Positions 1-6,786 of a DNA stretch of 8,382 nt are shown here, piece after piece. The DNA is from Alphaproteobacteria bacterium (GTDB lineage Bacteria; Pseudomonadota; Alphaproteobacteria; RF32; UBA3637). The DNA lies in contig JAGBRF010000026.1 in assembly GCA_017632555.1 (NCBI GenBank), positions 1 through 8,382 on the forward strand, in the 5' to 3' direction. A model generated the notes under the pieces. The model was not told the origin of the DNA. It was given only the letters and a program-made list of their open reading frames with translations, and made no database searches. The position numbers were made by a program, and so were the translations under genes. Each line of letters opens with the position of its first letter. Within the stretch, counting starts at the first letter, position 1.

Positions 1-1833
1 TGGTAGATTAGCTGATTTTGTTCCTTGTTGCGTGGATATAAATTCTCGTAGTGTTGGTATGTCCTGTGATTTTGCATATGCTTTGTCAACAGGTGTTAAA
101 GGGTTATTCTGAGGACATATATCAATGTTTTCCTTACTGATAATCGGTTTGCCATCTGTATCTTTTAAAGACATTAGAATAGGTAATTGTTCACCAGAAG
201 CTGGATTTGCCTGAATAAGACTTTCTAACAATATATTTTTTCCTTCTTTTGTATCAAAAGCCTTGCGGGAAAGTGCTAGATTTCCTTTTTTATCTTTAAT
301 AGAATTAAACACAACTTCTACATTTTCGTGTACAAAATAATCTAACTCTAACCAACCACTCAATCTCTCTGCCAGCTGTTTCTCACTCACCAGTGGCTTG
401 TCATCACTACCTTTTAATTTTAATATCTTTGGAAGCATTTGAACTATCGTTGCAACATCTTCTTCTTTCCCAGGGTTCAGTTGTTGTAATAACTCATTTA
501 AGAGACGTCCTCCAAACACTTCTTTAATCAAATCTTTTTCTGTAATAGGCAAACGTCCTTTATCATCCACAATGGAAGAAAGAATATTGGCAAAAGAATC
601 TGGTGAATAAGCTACCTTGCCACCCAACATTAATCCTATATTTCGCGGAGTAATAATTTTTTCTTTATTTCTTACTGCACCAATAAGATATTTTAGTGTT
701 TCCGGACTTAAATTAATGTGTATATCAGAAAACTTATCCCTAATTTTTTCAGTTTCAAACAGATATTTACCATCTTCCTTTTTTAATGATAACACTTCAT
801 TAAGTTGTTTAGAAGAAGCATTTTCTAACACATATCCTAAATCTACGGGCATATCTTCTTTCTGCTTAATTACTTCCTGTAAAAGTTGTACATAGTCATC
901 TATATGGTTGTTTCTTTTTGCTTGAGAGAGTTTTCCACTTAATGATCCAGCAAGTTTTGGAGCCTCCTTTAATTTTTTCATTAAAGTTTCAGGCAAATGA
1001 AATACCTCCGGGATGTGATCTAATCCAGTATCTTTTTCTCCTATAGGCGCTATCATATCATATGAATCCTTATAAGGACTACCATATAGTATATCCAAAA
1101 ATCTACATATAGCTTCCTCTTTTATTTTTGCATCAACTTCCTGTCCACTAGAATCAGCATACTTCTCAGCTATTTCTGCATATATCTTAACAGAATCATC
1201 TGCATTATCTGGACATCCAAACATCTCATAATATGCTCGTGCACATGTTTCATATGCTTGTGCTTCTGACAAAAATTCCCGCTGATGCCATGCATAAGCA
1301 TTTTCCATTGGATCATCAATACCCCATGCCATAGACATAGCTGCACTATAGGCACTTTCAGTCATTAGATATGATTCTTCATCACATTGTTCTGCATGTT
1401 TTAATTCATGAACAAGAGTTAAAATTAAAAAATCAGGCCTATCCACTTCCTTAAAAGTAATTCTATTGTCCTTTTGATCATAGGCAGCAGAACCATTTCC
1501 AGTATTTCCCAATGTCGTAATATCAACGATCAAAGGATTTGTATCTTGGCGGAATGTTGGAAATTTTTTGTATAACGGTGGATCTTTTTCGTTCATTTCA
1601 TAGATTTTACGAAGAGCTTCCTGAACTTTTTTTTCAGTTTCAGAAAGATTTAAAGGTTCGTTATCAGGATAACGTTCTGGGTATATAAATTCACGAATAG
1701 AGCATGTTTTTATTTTGCTTTTTAATTTCTCTACCACTTTAGGATCACTAAATGGATTAGAAATAATTTGTCCTTCTTCTTTGGTAAAAAAAGCACCAAA
1801 ATTTACCTTAATAATATCCATTGAATTTGCCAT
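1..1833 (-). CDS. Zincin-like putative metallopeptidase with degenerate C-terminal repeats (3' end outside window)
   Basis: The minus strand is open without a stop from ATG 1833 to the left edge, giving 611 residues with the C-terminus missing. AAGGAG lies upstream of the ATG with good spacing. Residues 142-146 read HELKH, inside a hydrophobic context (LTLVHELKHAEQ), which is the HExxH zinc-binding and catalytic motif of zincin proteases. E186 or E190, in an acidic helix about 45 residues later, could be the third ligand. No signal peptide or membrane segment is visible, so it is probably cytosolic or delivered by another route. From about residue 340 a unit recurs: a hydrophobic helix, then D/K-x-x-G-K-like residues, then I/L-[ST]-x-K-x-hydrophobic, centred near residues 355, 391, 426, 478, 517 and 561. 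The gene uses ATA (Ile) and AGA heavily, unlike uppS and frr, which suggests acquisition. It may belong to the putative metallopeptidase family DUF6782, but that is recall and not a search result. Substrate unknown. Confidence 0.85.
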   Translation of the reverse strand, partial: MANSMDIIKVNFGAFFTKEEGQIISNPFSDPKVVEKLKSKIKTCSIREFIYPERYPDNEPLNLSETEKKVQEALRKIYEMNEKDPPLYKKFPTFRQDTNPLIVDITTLGNTGNGSAAYDQKDNRITFKEVDRPDFLILTLVHELKHAEQCDEESYLMTESAYSAAMSMAWGIDDPMENAYAWHQREFLSEAQAYETCARAYYEMFGCPDNADDSVKIYAEIAEKYADSSGQEVDAKIKEEAICRFLDILYGSPYKDSYDMIAPIGEKDTGLDHIPEVFHLPETLMKKLKEAPKLAGSLSGKLSQAKRNNHIDDYVQLLQEVIKQKEDMPVDLGYVLENASSKQLNEVLSLKKEDGKYLFETEKIRDKFSDIHINLSPETLKYLIGAVRNKEKIITPRNIGLMLGGKVAYSPDSFANILSSIVDDKGRLPITEKDLIKEVFGGRLLNELLQQLNPGKEEDVATIVQMLPKILKLKGSDDKPLVSEKQLAERLSGWLELDYFVHENVEVVFNSIKDKKGNLALSRKAFDTKEGKNILLESLIQANPASGEQLPILMSLKDTDGKPIISKENIDICPQNNPLTPVDKAYAKSQDIPTLREFISTQQGTKSANLP

Positions 1834-1860
1834 AATAATCTCCTTTATTCTTTAGTAAAG

Positions 1861-1889
1861 AGTTTAACATAGATTCTGCTACAATTCAA
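1861..1889 (-). promoter_or_regulatory. Promoter of the zincin-like gene
   Basis: On the minus strand, TTGAAT (1884-1889) is followed after 17 nt by TAAACT (1861-1866). This puts the transcript start about 20 nt before the ATG at 1833. The -35 box overlaps a 13-nt inverted repeat, AACTTT-A-AAAGTT, at 1888-1900, a possible operator. The same -10 hexamer TAAACT is seen in the pyrH promoter. Confidence 0.5.
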
Positions 1890-1970
1890 CTTTAAAAGTT
1901 CGATAATGCTTAAAAAATAGCATTTTCAAAAATCTTATCTTCGAACTCGTATAACGCCTTGAAAACAAAT

Positions 1971-1995
1971 AAAAAAAGCCGTCCAAGACGGACGG
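1971..1995 (-). terminator. Rho-independent terminator of tRNA-Val
   Basis: On the minus strand, CCGTCC - GTCTT - GGACGG forms a perfect 6-bp GC-rich stem with a 5-nt loop, followed by C and a run of seven T. It begins about 6 nt after the tRNA 3' end, so it ends the tRNA transcript and insulates the zincin gene beyond it. Confidence 0.85.
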
Positions 1996-2001
1996 TTTAA
2001 A

Positions 2002-2078
2002 TGGTGGGCGTAAGAGGACTCGAACCTCTGACCTTTACGATGTCAACGTAACGCTCTAACCACCTGAGCTACACGCCC
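2002..2078 (-). tRNA. tRNA-Val (anticodon GAC)
   Basis: The 77-nt minus-strand sequence folds as a standard cloverleaf. The acceptor stem GGGCGTG pairs with TACGCCC, with one G-U at its base. The D-arm is GCTC/GAGC. The anticodon stem TTACG/CGTAA carries the loop TTGACAT, so the anticodon is GAC and reads GUC valine codons. The T-arm is AGAGG/CCTCT with loop TTCGAGT. The discriminator is A and CCA is encoded. It has its own promoter and terminator. Confidence 0.97.
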
Positions 2079-2098
2079 ATTTCATCGAAAGTGCATTT

Positions 2099-2127
2099 TT
2101 TATATCACAACAAAAAAAACTTTGCAA
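2099..2127 (-). promoter_or_regulatory. Promoter of tRNA-Val
   Basis: On the minus strand, TTGCAA (2122-2127), a 17-nt T-rich spacer and TATAAA (2099-2104) form a good sigma-70-type promoter. The start is predicted near 2092, giving a 5' leader of about 14 nt before the tRNA at 2078. The promoter lies just past the Nudix stop codon, so the tRNA need not depend on the frr operon. Confidence 0.7.
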
Positions 2128-2136
2128 GTGTTTTTT
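2112..2136 (-). terminator. Possible AT-rich terminator of the frr-uppS-Nudix operon
   Basis: An A-run (2112-2119) and a T-run (2131-2137) flank a small core stem, CTT-TGC-AAG, so on the minus strand an A-rich arm, a short hairpin and eight T follow directly after the Nudix stop. The stem is almost all A-T with one mismatch, so it would be weak. It shares bases with the -35 box of the tRNA promoter. Confidence 0.3.
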
Positions 2137-2559
2137 TCAAAAATCGACCAATGTATCTTCGATAAAGGCTTTGCCGTTCAAAATTTCCTTGATTCCGCCC
2201 AACGTTACCGGGTGGATTTTTTCGTTATCCAAAGACAAGAAAGAAACGTCATCATGCTTTTGCGGTTCGTTGTTTTTTATTGTTCCTTCATAATGCAAAA
2301 CTTCGAAAAAGAAATGCACGTGCGTTTTGGTGGGTTCCGTCATCCGAAAAACCAAATCCGTCGGTTTAACGGAAATATCCAACTCTTCCCGCAATTCACG
2401 AGCGCAAGCATCATAAACGGATTCGCCTTCGTCCACGTGTCCGCTGGGCAACATATAATATCCGTCACATTTGCCGGTGTGTCCCCTTTTGACAAACAAA
2501 TACTTTCCGTCTTTTTTAATCAAAAAAATGACGGCCAGTTTTTTTACTTCATAAACCAT
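2137..2559 (-). CDS. Nudix hydrolase
   Basis: This 140-residue protein is a compact single-domain Nudix enzyme. Such enzymes hydrolyse nucleoside diphosphates linked to another group, using Mg2+. The Nudix box is clear at residues 40-62: G40, then E46, then R54-E-L-R-E-E-L, so the metal-binding glutamates are all present. The box ends in D-I where the consensus has G-hydrophobic. The substrate cannot be read from sequence; MutT-like nucleotide clean-up is one option, since the fold is small. The start is ATG 2559, because AAGG lies 7 nt upstream. A TTG two codons earlier (2565) would leave only 1 nt after that AAGG. It follows uppS by 14 nt and is probably the last gene of the frr-uppS operon. 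Nudix hydrolases are not a fixed part of this cluster; cdsA is the more usual gene after uppS. Confidence 0.92.
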   Translation of the reverse strand: MVYEVKKLAVIFLIKKDGKYLFVKRGHTGKCDGYYMLPSGHVDEGESVYDACARELREELDISVKPTDLVFRMTEPTKTHVHFFFEVLHYEGTIKNNEPQKHDDVSFLSLDNEKIHPVTLGGIKEILNGKAFIEDTLVDF

Positions 2560-2573
2560 AGACAAACCTTTTT

Positions 2574-3290
2574 TTAAGCAGTTTTTACTTTACCGAAACG
2601 GCGGTCGCGTGTGTTGTATGCTTCAATAGCTTCGTCCAAATCGGCTTCTGAAAATTCCGGCCAATGAACTTTCGGAAAATAAAATTCGGCGTAAGAAGCT
2701 TGCCACAACAAAAATCCGCTTAAACGTTGTTCACCGCTGGTGCGGACAATCAAATCCGGATCGGGCAAACCGGCAGTGTCCAAATAACCGGAAACGGTGT
2801 CTTCGGTCACATCGGACGGTTTGATTTTGCCGTCAATCGCATCTTGCATCATTTTTTGAACGGCGCGTTTGATTTCATCACGACCGGAATAGCTGAGGCA
2901 AACAGTTAAATGATAATTTTCTTTGCCACTGCACATGCCTTCCAAAGTCGCCATACGTTCCTGAATATCCTTTGTAAAGCGTTTGCGGTCACCGATAAAA
3001 CGGAATTGGACATCGTTTTCCGGCTTAAATTCCTTAATCGCTTCGGATAAATATTGGCGGAACAAAGTCATCAACAAATGGACTTCCGCTTCCGGTCTGT
3101 GCCAATTTTCCGTAGAAAATGCATACAAAGTCATATAATGGATACCGCGTTTTTTGCACGCTTCCAATACGCGTTTCAAATTTTTGGCACCTTCTTTGTG
3201 CCCATCGGAACGAGTTAAACCGCGCTTTTGAGCCCAACGGCCGTTTCCGTCCATGATAAAACCGATATGATCTAATGGCTTATCTGTCAT
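2574..3290 (-). CDS. uppS: Isoprenyl transferase (undecaprenyl diphosphate synthase)
   Basis: A cis-prenyltransferase of 238 residues that adds isopentenyl units to farnesyl diphosphate, making the undecaprenyl carrier for peptidoglycan and other envelope glycans. It acts at the inner face of the cytoplasmic membrane. Visible motifs: the substrate P-loop-like MDGNGRWA (residues 13-20) with catalytic D14; H31; AFSTENW at 57-63; SYSGRDEI at 133-140; and the C-terminal IPP-binding block with R183, R189 and S191, followed by the conserved SYAEFYF-x-x-VHWPEF stretch containing E202. The length is normal for the family. ATG 3290 directly follows the TAA of frr with no gap, and the AGG used for initiation lies inside the last frr codons, so the two genes are probably translationally coupled. 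Confidence 0.98.
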   Translation of the reverse strand: MTDKPLDHIGFIMDGNGRWAQKRGLTRSDGHKEGAKNLKRVLEACKKRGIHYMTLYAFSTENWHRPEAEVHLLMTLFRQYLSEAIKEFKPENDVQFRFIGDRKRFTKDIQERMATLEGMCSGKENYHLTVCLSYSGRDEIKRAVQKMMQDAIDGKIKPSDVTEDTVSGYLDTAGLPDPDLIVRTSGEQRLSGFLLWQASYAEFYFPKVHWPEFSEADLDEAIEAYNTRDRRFGKVKTA

Positions 3291-3851
3291 TTACACCTGC
3301 CGAATTTCAGCCTCTTTGGCTTTGAACAGTTCGTCCATTTCCTTTGTTGCAGCGTCCGTTATTTTTTGGATTTCATCTTCATAACGTTTTTGTTCATCTT
3401 CGGAAATTTCGTTATCGTTTTTCAACTTTTTAATCTTGTCCAAAATATCACGGCGGATGTTACGAACAGCCACTTTGGCATCTTCGGTATAACGACCGGC
3501 AATTTTGCTCAATTCGACACGGCGTTCTTCCGACAAAGGCGGCAAAGGAATACGCAATCCGACACCATCATTCATCGGGTTCAATCCCAAAGAAGATTCA
3601 CGAATAGCTTTTTCAACGTGTTTCAATAAATTTTTATCCCATACGTTGACGGATAACATACGCGCTTCCGGAACACTGACCGTTGCAACTTGATTGATAG
3701 GAACGCTGGAACCGTAAGCGTCAACCATAATTGTGTCCAACAATCCCGTAGAAGCACGACCCGTGCGCAACCCTTGAAATTCCTTTTTCAAAGATTCTGT
3801 TGTCTTTTGAACGCGCGTTTGCATGTCCGTTTTTAATTCACTAAAACCCAT
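3291..3851 (-). CDS. frr: Ribosome recycling factor
   Basis: This 186-residue protein is the normal length for RRF, the cytosolic tRNA-shaped factor that splits post-termination ribosomes together with EF-G. Family hallmarks are present: LRTGRAS (28-34), the WDKNLLKHVEKAI segment (71-83), GLNPMNDG (89-96) followed by R100-IPLPPL, and AVRNIRRD (128-135) in the long helical bundle. AGGA sits 8 nt before ATG 3851. It heads the operon frr - uppS - Nudix. In most bacteria pyrH lies immediately upstream of frr. Here about 1 kb with an opposite-strand RNA and MORN-protein cassette separates them, so frr must be transcribed from its own promoter. Confidence 0.98.
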   Translation of the reverse strand: MGFSELKTDMQTRVQKTTESLKKEFQGLRTGRASTGLLDTIMVDAYGSSVPINQVATVSVPEARMLSVNVWDKNLLKHVEKAIRESSLGLNPMNDGVGLRIPLPPLSEERRVELSKIAGRYTEDAKVAVRNIRRDILDKIKKLKNDNEISEDEQKRYEDEIQKITDAATKEMDELFKAKEAEIRQV

Positions 3852-3870
3852 TTTTTTAATCCTTTCATCA

Positions 3871-3887
3871 AGTATATTTAAAGTATA
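3871..3887 (-). promoter_or_regulatory. Probable -10 region(s) of the frr operon promoter
   Basis: On the minus strand the hexamer TATACT occurs twice 11 bp apart (3882-3887 and 3871-3876), within a direct repeat of ATATACTT spaced one helical turn. Either could be the -10 box. No convincing -35 box is found at the right spacing (TTGTTT-like sequence lies 14 or 19 nt upstream of the first), so only the region is called. Confidence 0.35.
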
Positions 3888-3918
3888 TTCACACTAACGC
3901 GAAACAAAACAAAATGCA

Positions 3919-3960
3919 ATAACTTTTTTGTGTGCAAAGGAATCCAAAGGCGAAAGTTAT
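3919..3960. repeat. 8-bp inverted repeat between the two divergent promoters
   Basis: ATAACTTT (3919-3926) and AAAGTTAT (3953-3960) are perfect inverted copies 26 nt apart, between the minus-strand frr promoter and the plus-strand leader promoter. The spacer holds two CAAAGG/CCAAAGG-like copies and a GANTC site (GAATC, 3940-3944). A regulator site or a chance repeat are both possible. Confidence 0.3.
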
Positions 3961-3988
3961 CCCGGGAATGTCTTTGGGCAAAAATAAA

Positions 3989-4017
3989 TTGACTTTCTGT
4001 TTTGCTTTTCATATAAT
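3989..4017 (+). promoter_or_regulatory. Strong promoter of the structured leader RNA and MORN gene
   Basis: TTGACT (3989-3994), a 17-nt spacer and TATAAT (4012-4017) make one of the best sigma-70-type promoters in the window. Transcription should start near 4024, about 220 nt upstream of the MORN start codon, so a long untranslated RNA is made first. Confidence 0.8.
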
Positions 4018-4023
4018 GTTGGA

Positions 4024-4224
4024 CGATGGGTGGTGTCCATCAAAGAGGGGTAGTATCCTCTTACTCAGTTGTCAAAAACACTTTTGACGTAAAAATGCCT
4101 TCTGGTCCTTTGTGACTGGAAGGCGGCAAAATAGCCAAAGCTATGTCTTCGGTAATATGTCGCACTATTCCTGAGTAATAGATACTAACTTCCAGTCGCC
4201 TGCTACACCACAGGTGATTTTTTT
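4024..4224 (+). ncRNA. Structured RNA of unknown family: attenuator-like leader or stand-alone small RNA
   Basis: This stretch runs from the predicted start of the strong promoter to a terminator. It contains several clear hairpins: 4025-4041 (GATGGG/TCCATC), 4043-4062 (AAGAGG/CCTCTT), 4071-4088 (GTCAAAA/TTTTGAC, perfect 7 bp), 4097-4124 (11 bp with two G-U pairs) and 4131-4144 (ATAGC/GCTAT). There are also long-range complements: TTACTCAG 4061-4068 with CTGAGTAA 4171-4178; GTGGTGT 4030-4036 with ACACCAC 4205-4211; and 4112-4122 with 4189-4199 (11 bp, one G-U). The last two would compete with the terminator hairpin. I do not recognise a known riboswitch, 6S RNA, tmRNA or RNase P core. It could be a cis-acting leader of the MORN gene or an independent RNA. 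Confidence 0.6.
4194..4224 (+). terminator. Rho-independent terminator just upstream of the MORN gene
   Basis: AGTCGCCTG (4194-4202) pairs with CAGGTGATT (4211-4219) across an 8-nt loop: nine pairs including two G-U, followed by a T-run ending at 4224. It lies 6-7 nt before the AAGGAG of the MORN gene, so it either ends the upstream RNA or conditionally stops transcription into the gene. Confidence 0.65.
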
Positions 4225-4243
4225 ATTACAAGGAGAAATAAAA

Positions 4244-4801
4244 ATGAAAAACAAAGCGATAATAATCGGACTTGTTTCCGGTATGGTAATGGTAACTGCA
4301 TTAGGCGCTTTTTCCATTATCTCCCCAAAAACATACATTTGCGGAACTGATGTATATTGTCCCGACCAAAACTTTGGGGATAAATTTTTTGTAAGGCATC
4401 TTGAAACAAACAAACCTGTAACAGGTATAGTTAAAGGAAAGATTAATAAAAGTACGTTTAAAGCATCCGTTAAAGACGGATATTTAGATGGCAATTTGAA
4501 GGAATATGGATACGAACATTTGCTTCGGGATTGTAATTTTAAAAATGGCAAAATGGATGGCCTTTCAAAAGGCTATTATGGTGAAAATGGTCAGTTATGG
4601 TGGGAAAGGACATATAAAGATGGTGAAAAAGATGGCCCGGAAAAATGGTATTATGAAAATGGTCAGTTAATGTCGGAACAAACATATAAAAATGGCAAAG
4701 AAGATGGCCCGGGAAAACGGTATAATAGAAATGGTGAGTTAAATGGGGAAGCAATATACAAAGATGGTAGACTAATCGAATGCCGGGGAAATTGCTACTG
4801 A
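4244..4801 (+). CDS. Small exported or membrane-anchored MORN-repeat protein
   Basis: A 185-residue protein. Residues 5-27 form one hydrophobic segment after K2-K4, a signal peptide or signal anchor (a possible cleavage lies after ALGA). The rest should lie outside the cytoplasm and has five cysteines (C33, C39, C97, C180, C184), which could form disulfides. The C-terminal half is built of MORN_2/YwqK-type repeats with the pattern Y-x-NGQL-x-x-E-x-x-Y-K-NGK-x-DG, at an exact 24-residue period (ENGQL at 114 and 138, RNGEL at 162) plus a diverged copy before them. Some YwqK-family proteins are labelled antitoxins in databases, but no toxin partner is visible here and I assign no function. The start is ATG 4244, with AAGGAG 8 nt upstream; the in-frame GTG at 4214 lies inside the terminator. 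The gene is AT-rich and stands between pyrH and frr, both on the other strand, so it looks inserted. Confidence 0.88.
   Translation: MKNKAIIIGLVSGMVMVTALGAFSIISPKTYICGTDVYCPDQNFGDKFFVRHLETNKPVTGIVKGKINKSTFKASVKDGYLDGNLKEYGYEHLLRDCNFKNGKMDGLSKGYYGENGQLWWERTYKDGEKDGPEKWYYENGQLMSEQTYKNGKEDGPGKRYNRNGELNGEAIYKDGRLIECRGNCY
4583..4741 (+). repeat. 72-bp tandem DNA repeat within the MORN gene
   Basis: GAAAATGGTCAGTTA occurs at 4583 and again at 4655, and the similar AGAAATGGTGAGTTA at 4727. Between them AAAGATGGC/AAAGAAGATGGCCCGG-like blocks also recur. The 72-bp period is 24 codons and equals the protein repeat. The DNA copies are still close, so unit number may vary between strains. Confidence 0.75.
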
Positions 4802-4868
4802 AAAAACAATAAGTTAAAAACGGAATCCGGGCATTTATTGGGTGGACTTTTATTTTTTCAACAGGAAT

Positions 4869-5582
4869 TTATTTCATCACCGAATAAGTGCCTTTTCCGC
4901 AAACAACGTTTGCCAAAGCACCTTTACCGGCTTGGTTAAATACAACAATCGGCAAAGCGGCATCTTGTGCCAACGCCATTGCCGTTAAGTCCATCACACC
5001 CAACTTTTTATTCAATGCGGTTTCATAATCTATTGTATCATAACGTTTTGCTTTGGGATTTTTAACGGGGTCGCTGTCGTAAATACCATCAACCTGTGTT
5101 GATTTTAAACACGCATCGCACCCCATTTCCGTTGCACGCAAAACAGCGCATGTATCCGTTGTAAAGAACGGACTGCCCGTCCCGCCGGCAAAAATGACTA
5201 TTTTTCCTTTTTGTAAATACCGCAAAGCACGTTGTTGATTAAACACTTCGCCCACGCCTTCAACCGCCAACGCCGTCATAATACGTGCTGGCATTCCGTT
5301 TTGTTCCAAAACATCGGCGAAAGCCAACGCATTCATCACGGTTGCCAATATACCGATATAATCACCGGTCACACGGTCAACACCTTTGCTGACACCCTTT
5401 GCACCGCGCCAAAAATTACCGCCACCGACTACAATGCAAATTTGAACCCCCATGTCATAGACGGATTTTATTTCCTTTGCCAAATTTGCCATGATTTCAG
5501 AATCAAGTGCGCCTTTTGCACTGCCCAATCCTTCGCCGGAAAGTTTTAACAAAATACGTTTATAAAGCGTTTGTTTTTTCAT
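4869..5582 (-). CDS. pyrH: UMP kinase
   Basis: UMP kinase of the amino-acid-kinase fold (237 residues, the usual length) phosphorylates UMP to UDP with ATP in pyrimidine nucleotide synthesis and acts as a cytosolic hexamer. Motifs seen: KLSGEGL (13-19), GGGNFWRG (53-60), D74-YIGILATVMNA in the UMP site, GGTGSPFFTTD (133-143), and K160-STQVDGIYDSDP near the nucleotide site. ATG 5582 is chosen because AAGG lies 8 nt upstream. The longer frame from TTG 5636 would start inside the -35 box of the promoter and adds a lysine/glutamate-rich stretch foreign to the family. The gene has its own promoter and is not followed by frr directly. It converges on the MORN gene with 67 bp between stops and no convincing terminator there. 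Confidence 0.97.
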   Translation of the reverse strand: MKKQTLYKRILLKLSGEGLGSAKGALDSEIMANLAKEIKSVYDMGVQICIVVGGGNFWRGAKGVSKGVDRVTGDYIGILATVMNALAFADVLEQNGMPARIMTALAVEGVGEVFNQQRALRYLQKGKIVIFAGGTGSPFFTTDTCAVLRATEMGCDACLKSTQVDGIYDSDPVKNPKAKRYDTIDYETALNKKLGVMDLTAMALAQDAALPIVVFNQAGKGALANVVCGKGTYSVMK

Positions 5583-5608
5583 TGTGATTTCCTTTTCCCT
5601 TTCGGATA

Positions 5609-5636
5609 AGTTTAAATTCTTTTGACGCTTTGTCAA
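5609..5636 (-). promoter_or_regulatory. Promoter of pyrH
   Basis: On the minus strand, TTGACA (5631-5636), a 16-nt spacer and TAAACT (5609-5614). The start is predicted near 5602, about 20 nt before ATG 5582. The -35 box is one arm of a perfect inverted repeat, TTGAC-AAAGC-GTCAA (5622-5636), where a regulator could bind. Confidence 0.7.
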
Positions 5637-5669
5637 TAAAAATTTAAGTCGGACAAAGGGAAAAGAACT

Positions 5670-6746
<1,077 letters not shown>

Positions 6747-6786
6747 TTACAAAACCCCTTTTTTATTTGTTATTCTTAAAATTTAA

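Noticed and set aside
553..783. EF-hand calcium loops in the repeat region of the zincin protein
   Set aside because: Some units read D-x-D-G or D-D-x-G, but the acidic spacing and the glutamate at position 12 of an EF loop are missing.
2122..2577. 151-codon plus-strand frame over the Nudix gene
   Set aside because: Antisense shadow of a gene with an intact Nudix box; composition is that of a reversed coding strand.
4024..4224. 6S RNA, tmRNA, RNase P RNA or a known riboswitch (ZTP, fluoride, cobalamin) in the leader
   Set aside because: The conserved cores I know for these are absent; a GTGACTGG word resembles ZTP aptamers, but the rest of that aptamer is not there.
4024..4224. Retron msr-msd RNA
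   Set aside because: The long-range end pairing invites the idea, but no reverse transcriptase gene is present nearby.
4214..4243. N-terminal extension of the MORN protein from GTG 4214
   Set aside because: The codons lie in the terminator hairpin and T-run, and a clear AAGGAG serves ATG 4244.
4165..4551. 128-codon minus-strand frame opposite the start of the MORN gene
   Set aside because: It is a shadow of the plus-strand gene and leader, without a binding site or recognisable protein features.
4802..4868. Terminator between the convergent MORN and pyrH genes
   Set aside because: Only 3-4 bp stems (for example CGG-ATT-CCG) are found beside T-runs, too weak to call.
4869..5636. Longer pyrH reading frame starting at TTG 5636
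   Set aside because: The TTG is part of the -35 box of the pyrH promoter, and ATG 5582 has AAGG at 8 nt; the added residues do not fit the family.
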